DNA from: a virus
Length of the DNA stretch: 64,000 nt
Reading direction: 5' to 3' (one strand)
Virus record (IMG/VR): IMGVR_UViG_3300021961_000063
Span: 1 to 64,000 of that record
Of the stretch, positions 9,161-18,245 are shown piece by piece (the first letter of the stretch is position 1; each line of letters begins with the position of its first letter). A program made the position numbers and the translations under genes. The notes under the pieces were generated by a model. It had not been told where the DNA came from. It made no database searches and worked only from the letters and a program-made list of their open reading frames with translations.

Positions 9161-9178
9161 AATATTTATAACAAAATA
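9161..9178 (+). promoter_or_regulatory. Putative late promoter, consensus 18-mer
   Basis: AATATTTATAACAAAATA directly after the terminator at 9126-9154 and 5 nt before the ATG at 9184. The terminator-then-element order argues that it starts a new transcript. Confidence 0.65.
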
Positions 9179-9183
9179 AGTTT

Positions 9184-9903
9184 ATGAATGAATTCAAGTT
9201 TCCTACAGAAGTTGTAGATTTACCTTCAAAGGGATTAGTTTATCCCGAAGGCCATCCATTAAGAAGCGGTACTGTCGAAATGAAGTATATGACCGCTAAA
9301 GAAGAAGACATTTTAACCAACCAAAATTACATTTCAAAAGGTATCGTTTTAGATAAATTGTTAGAAGCACTAACAATGGGTAAAATAGATATTAAAGATT
9401 TAATTACTGGTGATAAAAATGCTATTTTAATTGCCTCTAGAATATTAGGATATGGTAAAGATTATTCTTTTACACATAATGGTAAAGAATATAATGTAGA
9501 TTTAACTACTATCGAAAATAAACCTTTTGATACTTCTTTAATTACTATTCACGGTACCTTTAAATATATTCTTCCTAAATCAGGAAACGAAGTTGAATTT
9601 AAACTTTTATCAGATAATGAAGAAGCAAAAATTGAACAAGAAATCCAAGGATATAAAAAAATTAACAAAGATTCTTCAACTGATATAACAACACGTTTAA
9701 AACACCAAATAGTTTCTGTTGAAGGAAATAAAGATAAAAATGCTATTAGAGATTTTGTAGACAATCATTTATTAGCTGTAGATTCTAGATCATTAAGACT
9801 TTATATTAAAACTGTTGCTCCGGACATTGATTTAACTTATAAAGGTAGCGAGGAGGCTATCGATATTCCTATTAATCTTAGCTTTTTTTGGCCTGACCTT
9901 TAA
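9184..9903 (+). CDS. gp26-like baseplate / tail assembly chaperone (zero-frame product)
   Basis: A 239-residue protein with the T4 baseplate (gp26-type) signature: VVDLPSKGLVYPEGHPLRSGTVEMKYMTAKEEDIL near the N-terminus. Tail chaperones of this kind sit just before the tape measure gene and often have a frameshifted longer form. Near the end, the codons AGC TTT TTT TGG contain a run of seven T (9883-9889). An open reading frame in the +1/-2 frame runs on from there to 10168. This zero-frame product stops at 9903. It is transcribed from its own late-type promoter. Confidence 0.8.
   Translation: MNEFKFPTEVVDLPSKGLVYPEGHPLRSGTVEMKYMTAKEEDILTNQNYISKGIVLDKLLEALTMGKIDIKDLITGDKNAILIASRILGYGKDYSFTHNGKEYNVDLTTIENKPFDTSLITIHGTFKYILPKSGNEVEFKLLSDNEEAKIEQEIQGYKKINKDSSTDITTRLKHQIVSVEGNKDKNAIRDFVDNHLLAVDSRSLRLYIKTVAPDIDLTYKGSEEAIDIPINLSFFWPDL
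9883..9889 (+). other. Candidate ribosomal frameshift site (T7 slippery run)
   Basis: Seven T between AGC and GGC at the end of the gp26-like gene. Phe-tRNA can re-pair perfectly after either a +1 or a -2 slip, and both lead into the open downstream frame. The -1 frame stops after two codons. An AGGAGG lies 26 nt upstream (9851-9856), farther than usual for a stimulator. Confidence 0.6.
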
Positions 9904-10168
9904 TAATATACTAGTCTCTAGAGCTAATATATTCAACCAAATTCACGAAATAGTATTTCATGGTCAAGGTGGTTATGATTATGATACTGTATATAACATG
10001 CCTATTTGGTTAAGAAAATATACCTTTGATAAGCTAAAAGACTGGTATAATCCAAAAGATAAAAATTCTAATGAAGATAGCTGGACGGGTGGTGTCGCTA
10101 AAGAAGAAGCTTCTAAGAATAAACAAATTAAAGTACCTACATATGTTACAAAGGCATCTAAAAAATGA
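9890..10168 (+). CDS. Frameshift extension of the tail assembly chaperone (+1/-2 frame)
   Basis: An open frame with no usable start at its head: an in-frame TAA lies upstream and the only ATG is internal (9999). It encodes about 92 residues: GLTFNNILVSRANIFNQ, then HEIVFHGQGGYDYDTVYN, then MPIWLRKYTFDKLKDWY, ending PTYVTKASKK. The IWLRKYTF segment resembles C-terminal parts of other phage tail chaperones. A slip on the T7 run at 9883-9889 would fuse it to the gp26-like protein, giving about 327-328 residues. It fills the otherwise empty 288-nt gap before the tape measure gene. A homopolymer sequencing error is the main alternative. Confidence 0.7.
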   Translation, partial: GLTFNNILVSRANIFNQIHEIVFHGQGGYDYDTVYNMPIWLRKYTFDKLKDWYNPKDKNSNEDSWTGGVAKEEASKNKQIKVPTYVTKASKK

Positions 10169-10175
10169 TGCCTTT
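10150..10175 (+). other. Hairpin overlapping the frameshift-frame stop
   Basis: 9-bp perfect stem AAAGGCATC / GATGCCTTT with an 8-nt A-rich loop, spanning the TGA at 10166. Only four T follow before the next late-type box, so it is at best a weak terminator. It could also act as an RNA processing or stability element. Confidence 0.45.
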
Positions 10176-10176
10176 T

Positions 10177-10190
10177 AATATTTATTACAA
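10177..10190 (+). promoter_or_regulatory. Putative late promoter before the tape measure gene
   Basis: AATATTTATTACAA abuts the ATG at 10191. If this is a -10-type element, transcription would start at or inside the start codon, so either the message is near-leaderless or this copy is not used. Confidence 0.35.
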
Positions 10191-12602
10191 ATGGCAGACG
10201 AATTTAAAGGCATAAACCAACAAACTTTAAAAAATGTTGAGGCTGTAAAAAGCTCAATGGCAGAAATAGCCACAGCCTCGGCTAAAGCCAATAAACAATT
10301 AACCGATCAACAACGATTACTTGCAGACTATAAAAAAAATTATAGTGATATTGCTTCTTCTGCTGGAAAATTTGCTAAATTACAAGATGAAGCCTCTAGA
10401 AGTGCTTCCGCTACTGGAAAAGCCCTTAAAGAACAACAGATTCAATTATCTAATATTCGATCTTTAAATGCTCAAATTGAGAATTTAATGGATCAAATGG
10501 TAAAAGCTACTGAAGAAGAAAACAGAGCATTACAAAGACAAGTTAATAACCTTTCCGCTGCTCGAGATAATGCTCGAGAATTAGCTAATGCTTTTGGAGA
10601 ACTAGTAGAGGATTCATCTAAATTAGATAAATCCACAATGTGGTTTTCAGCTCTTTCCCAAGTTGTAAGAGATGTTCCTGGTTTACGAAAATTATCTGAA
10701 CCTTTTGACGCTGCTGCTAAAGCCGCTCGTGAAACAGTTCTTAGTAATGCTAAAAATAAGTCTTTCTTAGAAGAAGCTTTAAAAACAGGTAAGGGTTTAA
10801 CTGCTGAAAAAATTAAAGCATTAGGTCTTGAAAAACAAGCCGCTGGACTTACTGGAACGGCAGCCGCTTCTAGATTAAAAGCAGCTGGTGCTACCACAAA
10901 AATGCAAAGTGCTGGAATAGCTGGAATGCAAGCTGGATTTAAAGCATTAGGTCCTATTATTAAAAGTGCTTTAGGTCCTTTAGCTCTTATTCAAGTAGCC
11001 GTTGATGTTGTAAAGTTCTTTGTAGGTGCAATGTTTGATGCTAATAAACAATCTGTTGATTTAGCACGAAATATACAAGTAACTGCTGAAGGAGGAGCTA
11101 AATATCGTCAATATATAATTGATGGTAAAAATGCAACACAAACTCAATATAAATTAACAAAGGATTTAATTCAATCTGAAGGTGAATTAGCAACATTATC
11201 TGAAGCTTCTCTTGCCTTTTCTTTAGAACAATTAGATGTTCAAACTCAATTAACTAAAGAAGTAAAACTTCAAGCCGGAGAAGCTGCTCAATTAAGTAAG
11301 TTATTTTCTATAAACGGTGAAAGTAGTCAAGAACAATTAGATACTGTTTATGATTCTGTTGCTGAATTTGCCAATCAAAACAAAATACTATTTAATAGTA
11401 AAAAAGTTATGGAAGCTATGTCCAAAGTAAGTGGACAATTATTAGTGTCTTTTAAAGGCAATACTAAAGAATTAGCTAATGCAGTCCAGCAAGCTATGAA
11501 ATTAGGTATTAACTTGCAAACAGCTCAAGGAATATCTAAAAGCATGCTAAATTTTGAAGAATCCATATCTGCAGAATTAGAAGCTGAATTACTTACTGGT
11601 AGAGATATAAATCTTGATAGAGCTCGAGCTTTATCTATGCAAGGAAAGTATGCTGAAGCAGCTGAAGAAGCTTTAAATGCAGTTGGAAGTCTGGAAAGGT
11701 TCCAAGAAATGAATGTTTTTCAACAAGAGGCATTAGCTAAAGCTGCTGGCTTAACCGTTGACCAACTTTCAGATGCTTTAATATTACAAAAATATCAAGG
11801 TACCCAAACAGGTAAACAAATCGAAAGATTTAAAGCAATGGGTATGGAAACTGAAGCCCTTGCTTTAGCCAATGGAGAATTAGTGGGTGAACAATTAAAA
11901 CAAGCAACACAACAATTAAATGCTCAAGAAAAATTTAATATTGCCGTTGAAAGAGCCAAAGAAATATTTACAGATTTAGTAGATGGAGGAGCAATTCAAA
12001 CATTAGCAGATGCTATTCAAGGATTAGCAGATAGTTCTTTATTACAAGGATATGCAGAAGAAGGAAAAGCTAAACGACTTACAAAACAATTAGAAGAAGA
12101 TAAAAAAGGCACAGAAGAAGAAAAAGCTATAGTTAAATTAGCTGAAAATCAAGTAGGTATAGGAGATATGCTATCAAAAGCGGCAAAAGGAGCTTTGGTG
12201 GGTGCGGGAACAGGAGCCACTGTTGGAGCATTTGCCGGTGGTATAGGTGCCATTCCTGGTGCTGTCGGTGGAGCTATGTATGGTGCTGCCGCTGCTTTGG
12301 CTATGGGATTATATGAAAAGGCGCAAGCAAAAGGTGCAGCAAAAGAATCAGATAAAATTAGAGAAAAATATTACCCCGATGAAAATCAACAAATAAAAGC
12401 AAATGATTTTACTATTAGAACCAACCCTGCAGATACTTTAGTAATGGCTGGAGGAACAAAATTTGGAGATGAAACTAATGCTTTATTAAAAGAATTAATA
12501 TCATCTATGAAATCAGGAGGCGATATTTACATAGACTCTACCAAAGTAGGCACCGCCTTAGGTTTAGCTACTTTTAATTCAAACGTGAACTTTAACTCTT
12601 AA
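10191..12602 (+). CDS. Tail tape measure protein
   Basis: An 803-residue, Ala/Lys/Gln-rich and largely helical protein. Coiled-coil-like stretches cover residues 15-140 and a hydrophobic segment follows near 250-285 (GFKALGPIIKSALGPLALIQ). A long helical middle comes next, then a Gly/Ala-rich hydrophobic stretch near 663-705 (GALVGAGTGATVGAFAGG) that could insert in a membrane during DNA ejection. Its position after the gp26-like chaperone and before baseplate genes matches T4 gp29-type tape measures. Length sets tail length; 803 residues would predict a tail of roughly 120 nm at the usual 1.5 Å per residue. Confidence 0.85.
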   Translation: MADEFKGINQQTLKNVEAVKSSMAEIATASAKANKQLTDQQRLLADYKKNYSDIASSAGKFAKLQDEASRSASATGKALKEQQIQLSNIRSLNAQIENLMDQMVKATEEENRALQRQVNNLSAARDNARELANAFGELVEDSSKLDKSTMWFSALSQVVRDVPGLRKLSEPFDAAAKAARETVLSNAKNKSFLEEALKTGKGLTAEKIKALGLEKQAAGLTGTAAASRLKAAGATTKMQSAGIAGMQAGFKALGPIIKSALGPLALIQVAVDVVKFFVGAMFDANKQSVDLARNIQVTAEGGAKYRQYIIDGKNATQTQYKLTKDLIQSEGELATLSEASLAFSLEQLDVQTQLTKEVKLQAGEAAQLSKLFSINGESSQEQLDTVYDSVAEFANQNKILFNSKKVMEAMSKVSGQLLVSFKGNTKELANAVQQAMKLGINLQTAQGISKSMLNFEESISAELEAELLTGRDINLDRARALSMQGKYAEAAEEALNAVGSLERFQEMNVFQQEALAKAAGLTVDQLSDALILQKYQGTQTGKQIERFKAMGMETEALALANGELVGEQLKQATQQLNAQEKFNIAVERAKEIFTDLVDGGAIQTLADAIQGLADSSLLQGYAEEGKAKRLTKQLEEDKKGTEEEKAIVKLAENQVGIGDMLSKAAKGALVGAGTGATVGAFAGGIGAIPGAVGGAMYGAAAALAMGLYEKAQAKGAAKESDKIREKYYPDENQQIKANDFTIRTNPADTLVMAGGTKFGDETNALLKELISSMKSGGDIYIDSTKVGTALGLATFNSNVNFNS

Positions 12603-12619
12603 ATATTTATAACAAAATA
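12602..12619 (+). promoter_or_regulatory. Putative late promoter, consensus 18-mer
   Basis: AATATTTATAACAAAATA beginning at the last base of the tape measure stop codon and ending 5 nt before the ATG at 12625. Confidence 0.6.
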
Positions 12620-12624
12620 CAATT

Positions 12625-12897
12625 ATGGGACTCAAAGAAAAATTACAAACTAAAGGCTCTACCTTAAGTACTTATGATGGAGGTACTCCTCCAACAAACC
12701 CCGGAGCCACTAAATCTTCAAAATTACACGCTTTTGGAGACACCGCAGGATATTCCCTAAACGGAGCATATTCTCAAGAAGTAAATTCAGCGTATAATGC
12801 TTATTTGGATGGTGTTCCAAATCCCTTGCCACAACCTTCAACATTGGATTTAAATGGAAAAACCCCTTCTAAGTATTTAGACAATTTACCGGAATAA
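12625..12897 (+). CDS. Small tail/baseplate-region protein
   Basis: A 90-residue protein rich in Gly, Pro, Ser and Thr, with a basic N-terminus (MGLKEKLQTKG) and no membrane segment. It is co-transcribed with the baseplate protein that follows (1-nt overlap, TAATG) behind a consensus late-type promoter. A minor structural or assembly protein is likely from context; no family recognised. Confidence 0.6.
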   Translation: MGLKEKLQTKGSTLSTYDGGTPPTNPGATKSSKLHAFGDTAGYSLNGAYSQEVNSAYNAYLDGVPNPLPQPSTLDLNGKTPSKYLDNLPE

Positions 12898-14834
12898 TGG
12901 GTTTATTAACCTTACTAACAGAACCAAAAAACTTTAAATTTTACACTGGAAAAGGATATTCCGGTGATGGGAATACTATTGGTCTAAAAAGCCTTAGATA
13001 TGGCAATGACCGATTAGGAGGAGCAAATAGTGGCCAGCCTTATATTCAAGTAGGCATTCCCGATGATATTTCTTCATATATAGGAACTACCGATTATATT
13101 AATCGTGGAGGTATTAACGTTGTAAGAGATTCATTAGTAGATGTTGAACGTTTAGGTAAAATGTTCGCTGATACTAGATCTCCAAATGGTATATTTTTTA
13201 TATCAAAACAAAATCTTCTTTCTAGAACAGCAGTTAAAACTCAAACTAGTGGTAGATTACTAAATGAAGGAATATATTCTCCTTTATCTACTTTAGCTCA
13301 AGCTGGAGTAGTAGCTTTTGGAGGTCATTTAAATAAACAAGGATTAAATCCTTTTGCTAGTACAGGAGCTTATTCTAATAACGATAACTTATACGGAGTT
13401 AAGATAAAAAATGATCAACCAACAGATGAAAATAGATTAGTAAATTTATTTAATTCTATTGTAAAAGATGATCCTATTTCAAAATTTGGAGGCACAAGAG
13501 GCACTACTTTAAATCCTGGAGGAAATAATGGTGGTATCCTAATCACATATTCAGGAGGACCAGGTTCTACTTTAGGTGTAGGATCTACTGATATAAGAAA
13601 AGCAAAAACCTTTTATGATGTTTCTTTAGCTTCTCCAAAAAACAACTATTCATATAGTCAAAATACTTGGGTATTTAATTCTAATTTATTACTTACTCCT
13701 TACGTATACGAAACACTCCCCCCAGTTGTTACAACTAATGCTTCGGATACAACCGAAGGTTCTTTAGCCTCTCCAAAAATCCAAGATTTTAGAGCTTTAT
13801 TAAGAACAAAACTTCAAGGTGAGGAATTAACAAAAGCAAAACAAAGTGGAGCTGTAGCTGAAGCTCCTAGCTATAACTCAAAAAATGTTGATTTAAGAAC
13901 AAATCAAGGCCAACCAGGACAAAGAGCAAATAAAAGCTATTATGATTATAGTAAAGGCGTTATTAGTACAGCTACCAATACTTCTTACTATGGTACCGGT
14001 TCTATTGGGGATTTAGGTTCATATAAAAGAGGTTTAGATAAAATAAATTCTTTACCCATTTATAGAAGTGAAGTGGCATCTACAGATAGTGAATTAAATG
14101 ATTTAGTTAATTTTAGAATTGCTGTTATAGATAATGATTCACCTAGTTTTAAAACATTCTTACATTTTAGAGCATTTCTAGGCAGTGTTCAGGATTCTTA
14201 TAATGCTCAGTGGAATGGATTTAATTATTTAGGAAGAGGTGAACAATTTTATACTTATGGTGGGTTTACTAGACAAATGTCGTTATCTTGGACAATTGCC
14301 GCTCAATCAAAAGAAGAACTTATGCCTATGTATAGAAAATTAAACTATTTAGCCTCAACTTTAACTCCTAATTACAGTGATAACTATGGGTTTATGAGAG
14401 GTAACTTAGTTCAATTAACTATAGGAGGTTATGTTTATGAACAACCTGGATTTATAACATCTTTAAGTTTTGACATTCAAGAAGATACTCCTTGGGAAAT
14501 AGGAATTAACACACAGGGAAATACAGACACTTCAGTTAAACAACTCCCCCATATTATAAGAGTAAGCGGATTTAGCTTTACACCAATCCAAAGATTCTTA
14601 CCAGAAAAACAAAGATTAACCTTTGTAAATACTGGTGGTACTAGTAGTTTAGATACTAGTGATGATACCGGATTTGTTAATAATTATGGAGCACAAAGAT
14701 ATATTTCATTACAGGATAGTGATACCTCTGGATATAATACATCCTTTGAACAAGCAGCAGCCCAAGAAACAACCCCAGAAGAAATCCAACAAACAATATA
14801 CCAAGTAAATAACTACCCGGGGGGACCAAATTAA
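12897..14834 (+). CDS. Baseplate tube/hub structural protein (gp48/gp54-like position)
   Basis: A 645-residue protein, Gly/Asn/Ser/Thr-rich in its first 370 residues. The C-terminal part (about 400-590) is better ordered: RQMSLSWTIAAQSKEELMP, then GGYVYEQPGFITSLSFDI, then QLPHIIRVSGFSFTPIQ. That last block resembles the tube-fold region of baseplate proteins that start the tail tube. It lies between tape measure and gp53-like genes, where T4 has tube-initiator and hub genes. Homology to gp48/gp54 is inferred from position and fold-like features. Confidence 0.6.
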   Translation: MGLLTLLTEPKNFKFYTGKGYSGDGNTIGLKSLRYGNDRLGGANSGQPYIQVGIPDDISSYIGTTDYINRGGINVVRDSLVDVERLGKMFADTRSPNGIFFISKQNLLSRTAVKTQTSGRLLNEGIYSPLSTLAQAGVVAFGGHLNKQGLNPFASTGAYSNNDNLYGVKIKNDQPTDENRLVNLFNSIVKDDPISKFGGTRGTTLNPGGNNGGILITYSGGPGSTLGVGSTDIRKAKTFYDVSLASPKNNYSYSQNTWVFNSNLLLTPYVYETLPPVVTTNASDTTEGSLASPKIQDFRALLRTKLQGEELTKAKQSGAVAEAPSYNSKNVDLRTNQGQPGQRANKSYYDYSKGVISTATNTSYYGTGSIGDLGSYKRGLDKINSLPIYRSEVASTDSELNDLVNFRIAVIDNDSPSFKTFLHFRAFLGSVQDSYNAQWNGFNYLGRGEQFYTYGGFTRQMSLSWTIAAQSKEELMPMYRKLNYLASTLTPNYSDNYGFMRGNLVQLTIGGYVYEQPGFITSLSFDIQEDTPWEIGINTQGNTDTSVKQLPHIIRVSGFSFTPIQRFLPEKQRLTFVNTGGTSSLDTSDDTGFVNNYGAQRYISLQDSDTSGYNTSFEQAAAQETTPEEIQQTIYQVNNYPGGPN

Positions 14835-14855
14835 GGTTGAGAAAATTAATAAAAA

Positions 14856-15179
14856 ATGAATAGATATCAAAACATACCAAAAACTAGGATTGACAAAAAT
14901 TTAGCGTATGTCACCTCTCGTTATCCTGAAGTACCTATTACTTCAAATGATATCTATGTTTATACAACTCAAGGAGATAGATTTGACGTATTAGCACAAC
15001 AATATTATGGGGATAGTTCATTATGGTGGGTTATTTCTGTAGCCAATACTGGAAATCCAAGTGCAAATACATCTCCTAGTTTACCACAAAATTCATTAGT
15101 TATACCTGAAGGCATTCAATTAAGAATTCCGGCTTATCCCAATGCCGTAGTTGATGCTTTTAATACAATAAATTCATAA
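14856..15179 (+). CDS. LysM-containing baseplate wedge protein (gp53-like)
   Basis: A 107-residue protein with a LysM-like core: YTTQGDRFDVLAQQYYGDSS, then LWWVISVANTGNP, then a short link to IPEGIQLRIP. Compact LysM proteins in this place are gp53-type baseplate wedge subunits of contractile-tailed phages. There LysM joins proteins rather than binding peptidoglycan. It is followed one base later by the hub gene. Confidence 0.8.
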   Translation: MNRYQNIPKTRIDKNLAYVTSRYPEVPITSNDIYVYTTQGDRFDVLAQQYYGDSSLWWVISVANTGNPSANTSPSLPQNSLVIPEGIQLRIPAYPNAVVDAFNTINS

Positions 15180-15180
15180 T

Positions 15181-18100
15181 ATGAGTAACCTAATAGGAGA
15201 AAATTTAGACAGTTATGTTGTTTCTCAAATTAAAACTAGGGAAACAATTTTAGGTTCTGCTAATAGAACTAATGAACAAATTATATGGGAAAATAATAAA
15301 AACGGATGGGTAAAACTTGTATCCTCTGCTAATATACATTCACCCCTTTCTGCTAAATATGGTGGAGGAAGTGAATTAGCTAAAAAATACGTCCTATTTA
15401 ATGGTGTCTCTAATGGATTTAATAATACTAGAGCTGGTTTAGATATTAGTGGACCTAAAACAAACCAAGGAGCTTACGGATTAGGAGGTCCTGAATTTGG
15501 TTTTGCCCCAATGCCCGGTATTATGTCTGCTGACATAAAAACAGAAACTAGAGGTACATTAAAAACAGGTACTGTTCAAATTAAAGCTAATAATAAAGAA
15601 CAATTTGAAATAATAAGTACCCTTTATATAAGATTAGGTTATTTAATGCTTTTAGAGTGGGGACATAGTTGTTATTTTGAAGACACTAATACTTTCATCA
15701 GTGATAATTCGGCTACATTAGCTAGTGGATTTTTAAAAGGAAAACTTTCATATCATACCATTTTATCTAAAATTGAAGCTAAACGAGCTGAAACTAAAGG
15801 TAACTACGATGCTTTATGTGGTAAAGTAGTTAATTACAACTGGAAATTCAATAAAGATGGTTCCTATGATATAACCCTTATTTTAAGAAGCACAGGAGAT
15901 ATAATTGAATCTTTAAAATCCAACTTACTTAACCCAAAAACACAAGAATCAAATCAACGTGAAATCAATTTAACATCAGGAGAATCAACAAGTGGTTTTG
16001 ATGCTATAGATCCTGATAGAGGATATATTTCTCCTAATTCTATCATCAATGCTTTTGCTTATTCTAGCGTTATAGGTAATCAGTTTGCGCATGAAATGTA
16101 TTTATTTGGACAAGAGGCTGCTAACCGAAAAAAGAACGGAATGCAATCACGAGAGGGAAATTGGGGAAATGGTATAAAACATATAGATTACGTTGCTCAA
16201 GAATGGTATGTATCTGGTAAAAGAGTTGATTATTATGTTAGATTTGGAGAATTTTTAGATTTTTTAAAAAATAATGTTATTCCTACAACTGATGGTGTAC
16301 CGTTAATGAATTTTGGTGATATTAATAGTACCTCTATTGTGTGTTATAAACCTCCTAGAATAGTTCCTGTTAACCCGGATATTTGTATATGGAGACAGGA
16401 AATTCAAGATTATATTTTCTTTCCGGAATGTGAACCATGCGTTTTTGATAATAAAATACGATTAATGTATGTTTATATTAATTTTGTTTATGTTCTAAGA
16501 TGTATTGAAAACTTAAAAAACGATAAAGGTGAATTAAAAATTATTGATTTACTAAACTCTATATGTAAAGGTTTCAACCAATCAACAGGAAATTATAGTA
16601 AAGTAACTGCTAGAGTAAATTTAGAAAATAACCAAGTAGTTTTTATTGACGAAAACAGAATCCCAGGAGGAGATAAAACAACAGGTATATTTAATGTATA
16701 TGGTGTACAACCTGGAGTCTATGGTAGTTTCATAAGAGATATAAATTTACAAACTGCTATTACTCCTGAATTAGCTACTATGATTACTATTGGTTCTACT
16801 GCTAGAGGATATACTACAGGAACCGATGCTACTTTTTTATCAAACCTAAACAAAGGAACCTCAGCACGAATTTCAACAGATATTTCTAGTCCTGACAAGG
16901 AGGCTGACAAGGAATCAAAAACCGATACTCTTTATTCTGATGCTGTTTCTTTATATAATGATTATGTAGGATATACTTCTGTGTATTATCCTAGTGGAAG
17001 TACTAATTTTGTAGAAGCCCCAGTTTATGATGCTACACTATATCAGAATATGCCAGGGGCAATGCGTCAATTAGTAGAATATGATGAACAATTAGCTACT
17101 AGACAAGCTGCTAAAAAAGATGGAAAATATGCTGGTTCTCCAAGTACTGGATTTTTACCTTTTAATTTATCTTTAACTATGGATGGATTATCTGGTCCTA
17201 AAATTTATAGCAAGTACAGTATTAACCAATCCTTTTTACCAAGTAACTATCCTGAAACTATGGATTTTATTGTTACAGGAGTAACAAATAATATTTCTAA
17301 TAATGTTTGGACTACTACTCTAAATTCAATGGCCGTTCCTGGTTATAGTGTAGTTTCCTCTCCCCCAGGCAAAATACCAGAACCTCCTACTAAACCTCCA
17401 ATTCCAAACTTCCTTGGTCCCGTAAATAGAGAAGGCTGTAAACCTTTTGTTCGAAAAACCCTTGCGCTAATGCCCAATATTTGGCCCAATGGTCAACAAA
17501 ATGATAGTGTATGGGATGTTCAATTTTTAAGAAAAAATATTGTTGAAATAGCTTCAAAATATGTTGGTCAGGTATGTCTTATTGATGAAAATGTTGGTCA
17601 GGGTCGTATAGGATTTTGTGATCCTGCTTTTGAACAAGAAATGGTAGATATTGGGTGGAGACAAGGTGATCATTGGTGTAATACTTTTGCCGCTTTAATT
17701 TATAAAAAAGCCTATCAATCAACTAGAGTAGAAAATGGCCTTAATGTTGTTATTGATAAAGCTTTTGGTCATACTTTTAATATAGCGGTAAACAAGTTTT
17801 TTAATATAATGAATGCCGGTGTGATATCTACGGTTACTCGATACCAGGCTTTACAAAAAGAATTATCTAAAAATGGAACAACAGCTTCATTTGTGTGGGC
17901 ACCTTACAAATCAGACCTAAACAAATTAGTACCTGGAGATGTAGTATTTTGGAAAAGAGGAGATAACACTTATGGTCATATCAACATATGCGTTGCTGTA
18001 GATTATGTTGCTAGAACCTTCCAAACTATTGGAGGTAACGAAGGCCCTGGTTCTCAAGTTTCTTTTACGTTATATAAGATGGATAATGCTTCAATAGCAG

Positions 18101-18234
18101 GTATAGCTAAACCTATTAAGACAAATGAACCAGTACAGGGTACTTTCACTATAGCTACTCTTGAAAGTTTAACTGGAAAAATCGAGGTTGGTAGTAGACA
18201 ATACCAATTCTATAACTCAGAACCAACTACTTAA
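15181..18234 (+). CDS. Baseplate hub protein with C-terminal CHAP peptidoglycan hydrolase
   Basis: A 1017-residue protein. The N-terminal 730 residues look like a hub: TRGTLKTGTVQIKANNKEQF, then LGYLMLLEWGHSCYF, then NYNWKFNKDGSYDITLILRS. A proline-rich linker near 730-745 (SPPGKIPEPPTKPPIP) leads to a CHAP-type cysteine peptidase/amidase domain (about 770-975). Its likely catalytic residues are C833 (HWCNTFAALIY), H933 (YGHINICVAVD) and N953 (TIGGNEG). This is a tail-tip enzyme that would cut host peptidoglycan during entry, the role T4 gives to gp5 lysozyme. The last 40 residues are beta-rich and may cap the hub. Confidence 0.75.
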   Translation: MSNLIGENLDSYVVSQIKTRETILGSANRTNEQIIWENNKNGWVKLVSSANIHSPLSAKYGGGSELAKKYVLFNGVSNGFNNTRAGLDISGPKTNQGAYGLGGPEFGFAPMPGIMSADIKTETRGTLKTGTVQIKANNKEQFEIISTLYIRLGYLMLLEWGHSCYFEDTNTFISDNSATLASGFLKGKLSYHTILSKIEAKRAETKGNYDALCGKVVNYNWKFNKDGSYDITLILRSTGDIIESLKSNLLNPKTQESNQREINLTSGESTSGFDAIDPDRGYISPNSIINAFAYSSVIGNQFAHEMYLFGQEAANRKKNGMQSREGNWGNGIKHIDYVAQEWYVSGKRVDYYVRFGEFLDFLKNNVIPTTDGVPLMNFGDINSTSIVCYKPPRIVPVNPDICIWRQEIQDYIFFPECEPCVFDNKIRLMYVYINFVYVLRCIENLKNDKGELKIIDLLNSICKGFNQSTGNYSKVTARVNLENNQVVFIDENRIPGGDKTTGIFNVYGVQPGVYGSFIRDINLQTAITPELATMITIGSTARGYTTGTDATFLSNLNKGTSARISTDISSPDKEADKESKTDTLYSDAVSLYNDYVGYTSVYYPSGSTNFVEAPVYDATLYQNMPGAMRQLVEYDEQLATRQAAKKDGKYAGSPSTGFLPFNLSLTMDGLSGPKIYSKYSINQSFLPSNYPETMDFIVTGVTNNISNNVWTTTLNSMAVPGYSVVSSPPGKIPEPPTKPPIPNFLGPVNREGCKPFVRKTLALMPNIWPNGQQNDSVWDVQFLRKNIVEIASKYVGQVCLIDENVGQGRIGFCDPAFEQEMVDIGWRQGDHWCNTFAALIYKKAYQSTRVENGLNVVIDKAFGHTFNIAVNKFFNIMNAGVISTVTRYQALQKELSKNGTTASFVWAPYKSDLNKLVPGDVVFWKRGDNTYGHINICVAVDYVARTFQTIGGNEGPGSQVSFTLYKMDNASIAGIAKPIKTNEPVQGTFTIATLESLTGKIEVGSRQYQFYNSEPTT

Positions 18235-18245
18235 TGTATTAAAAG

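Noticed and set aside
9126-9178. Terminator plus late element as a possible riboswitch.
   Set aside because: The stem is a simple GNRA-capped terminator with no second structure visible that could compete with it.
10493-10897. 134-residue open frame on the minus strand inside the tape measure gene.
   Set aside because: A shadow of the Ala/Lys-rich coding strand; no family signal, promoter or conserved context.
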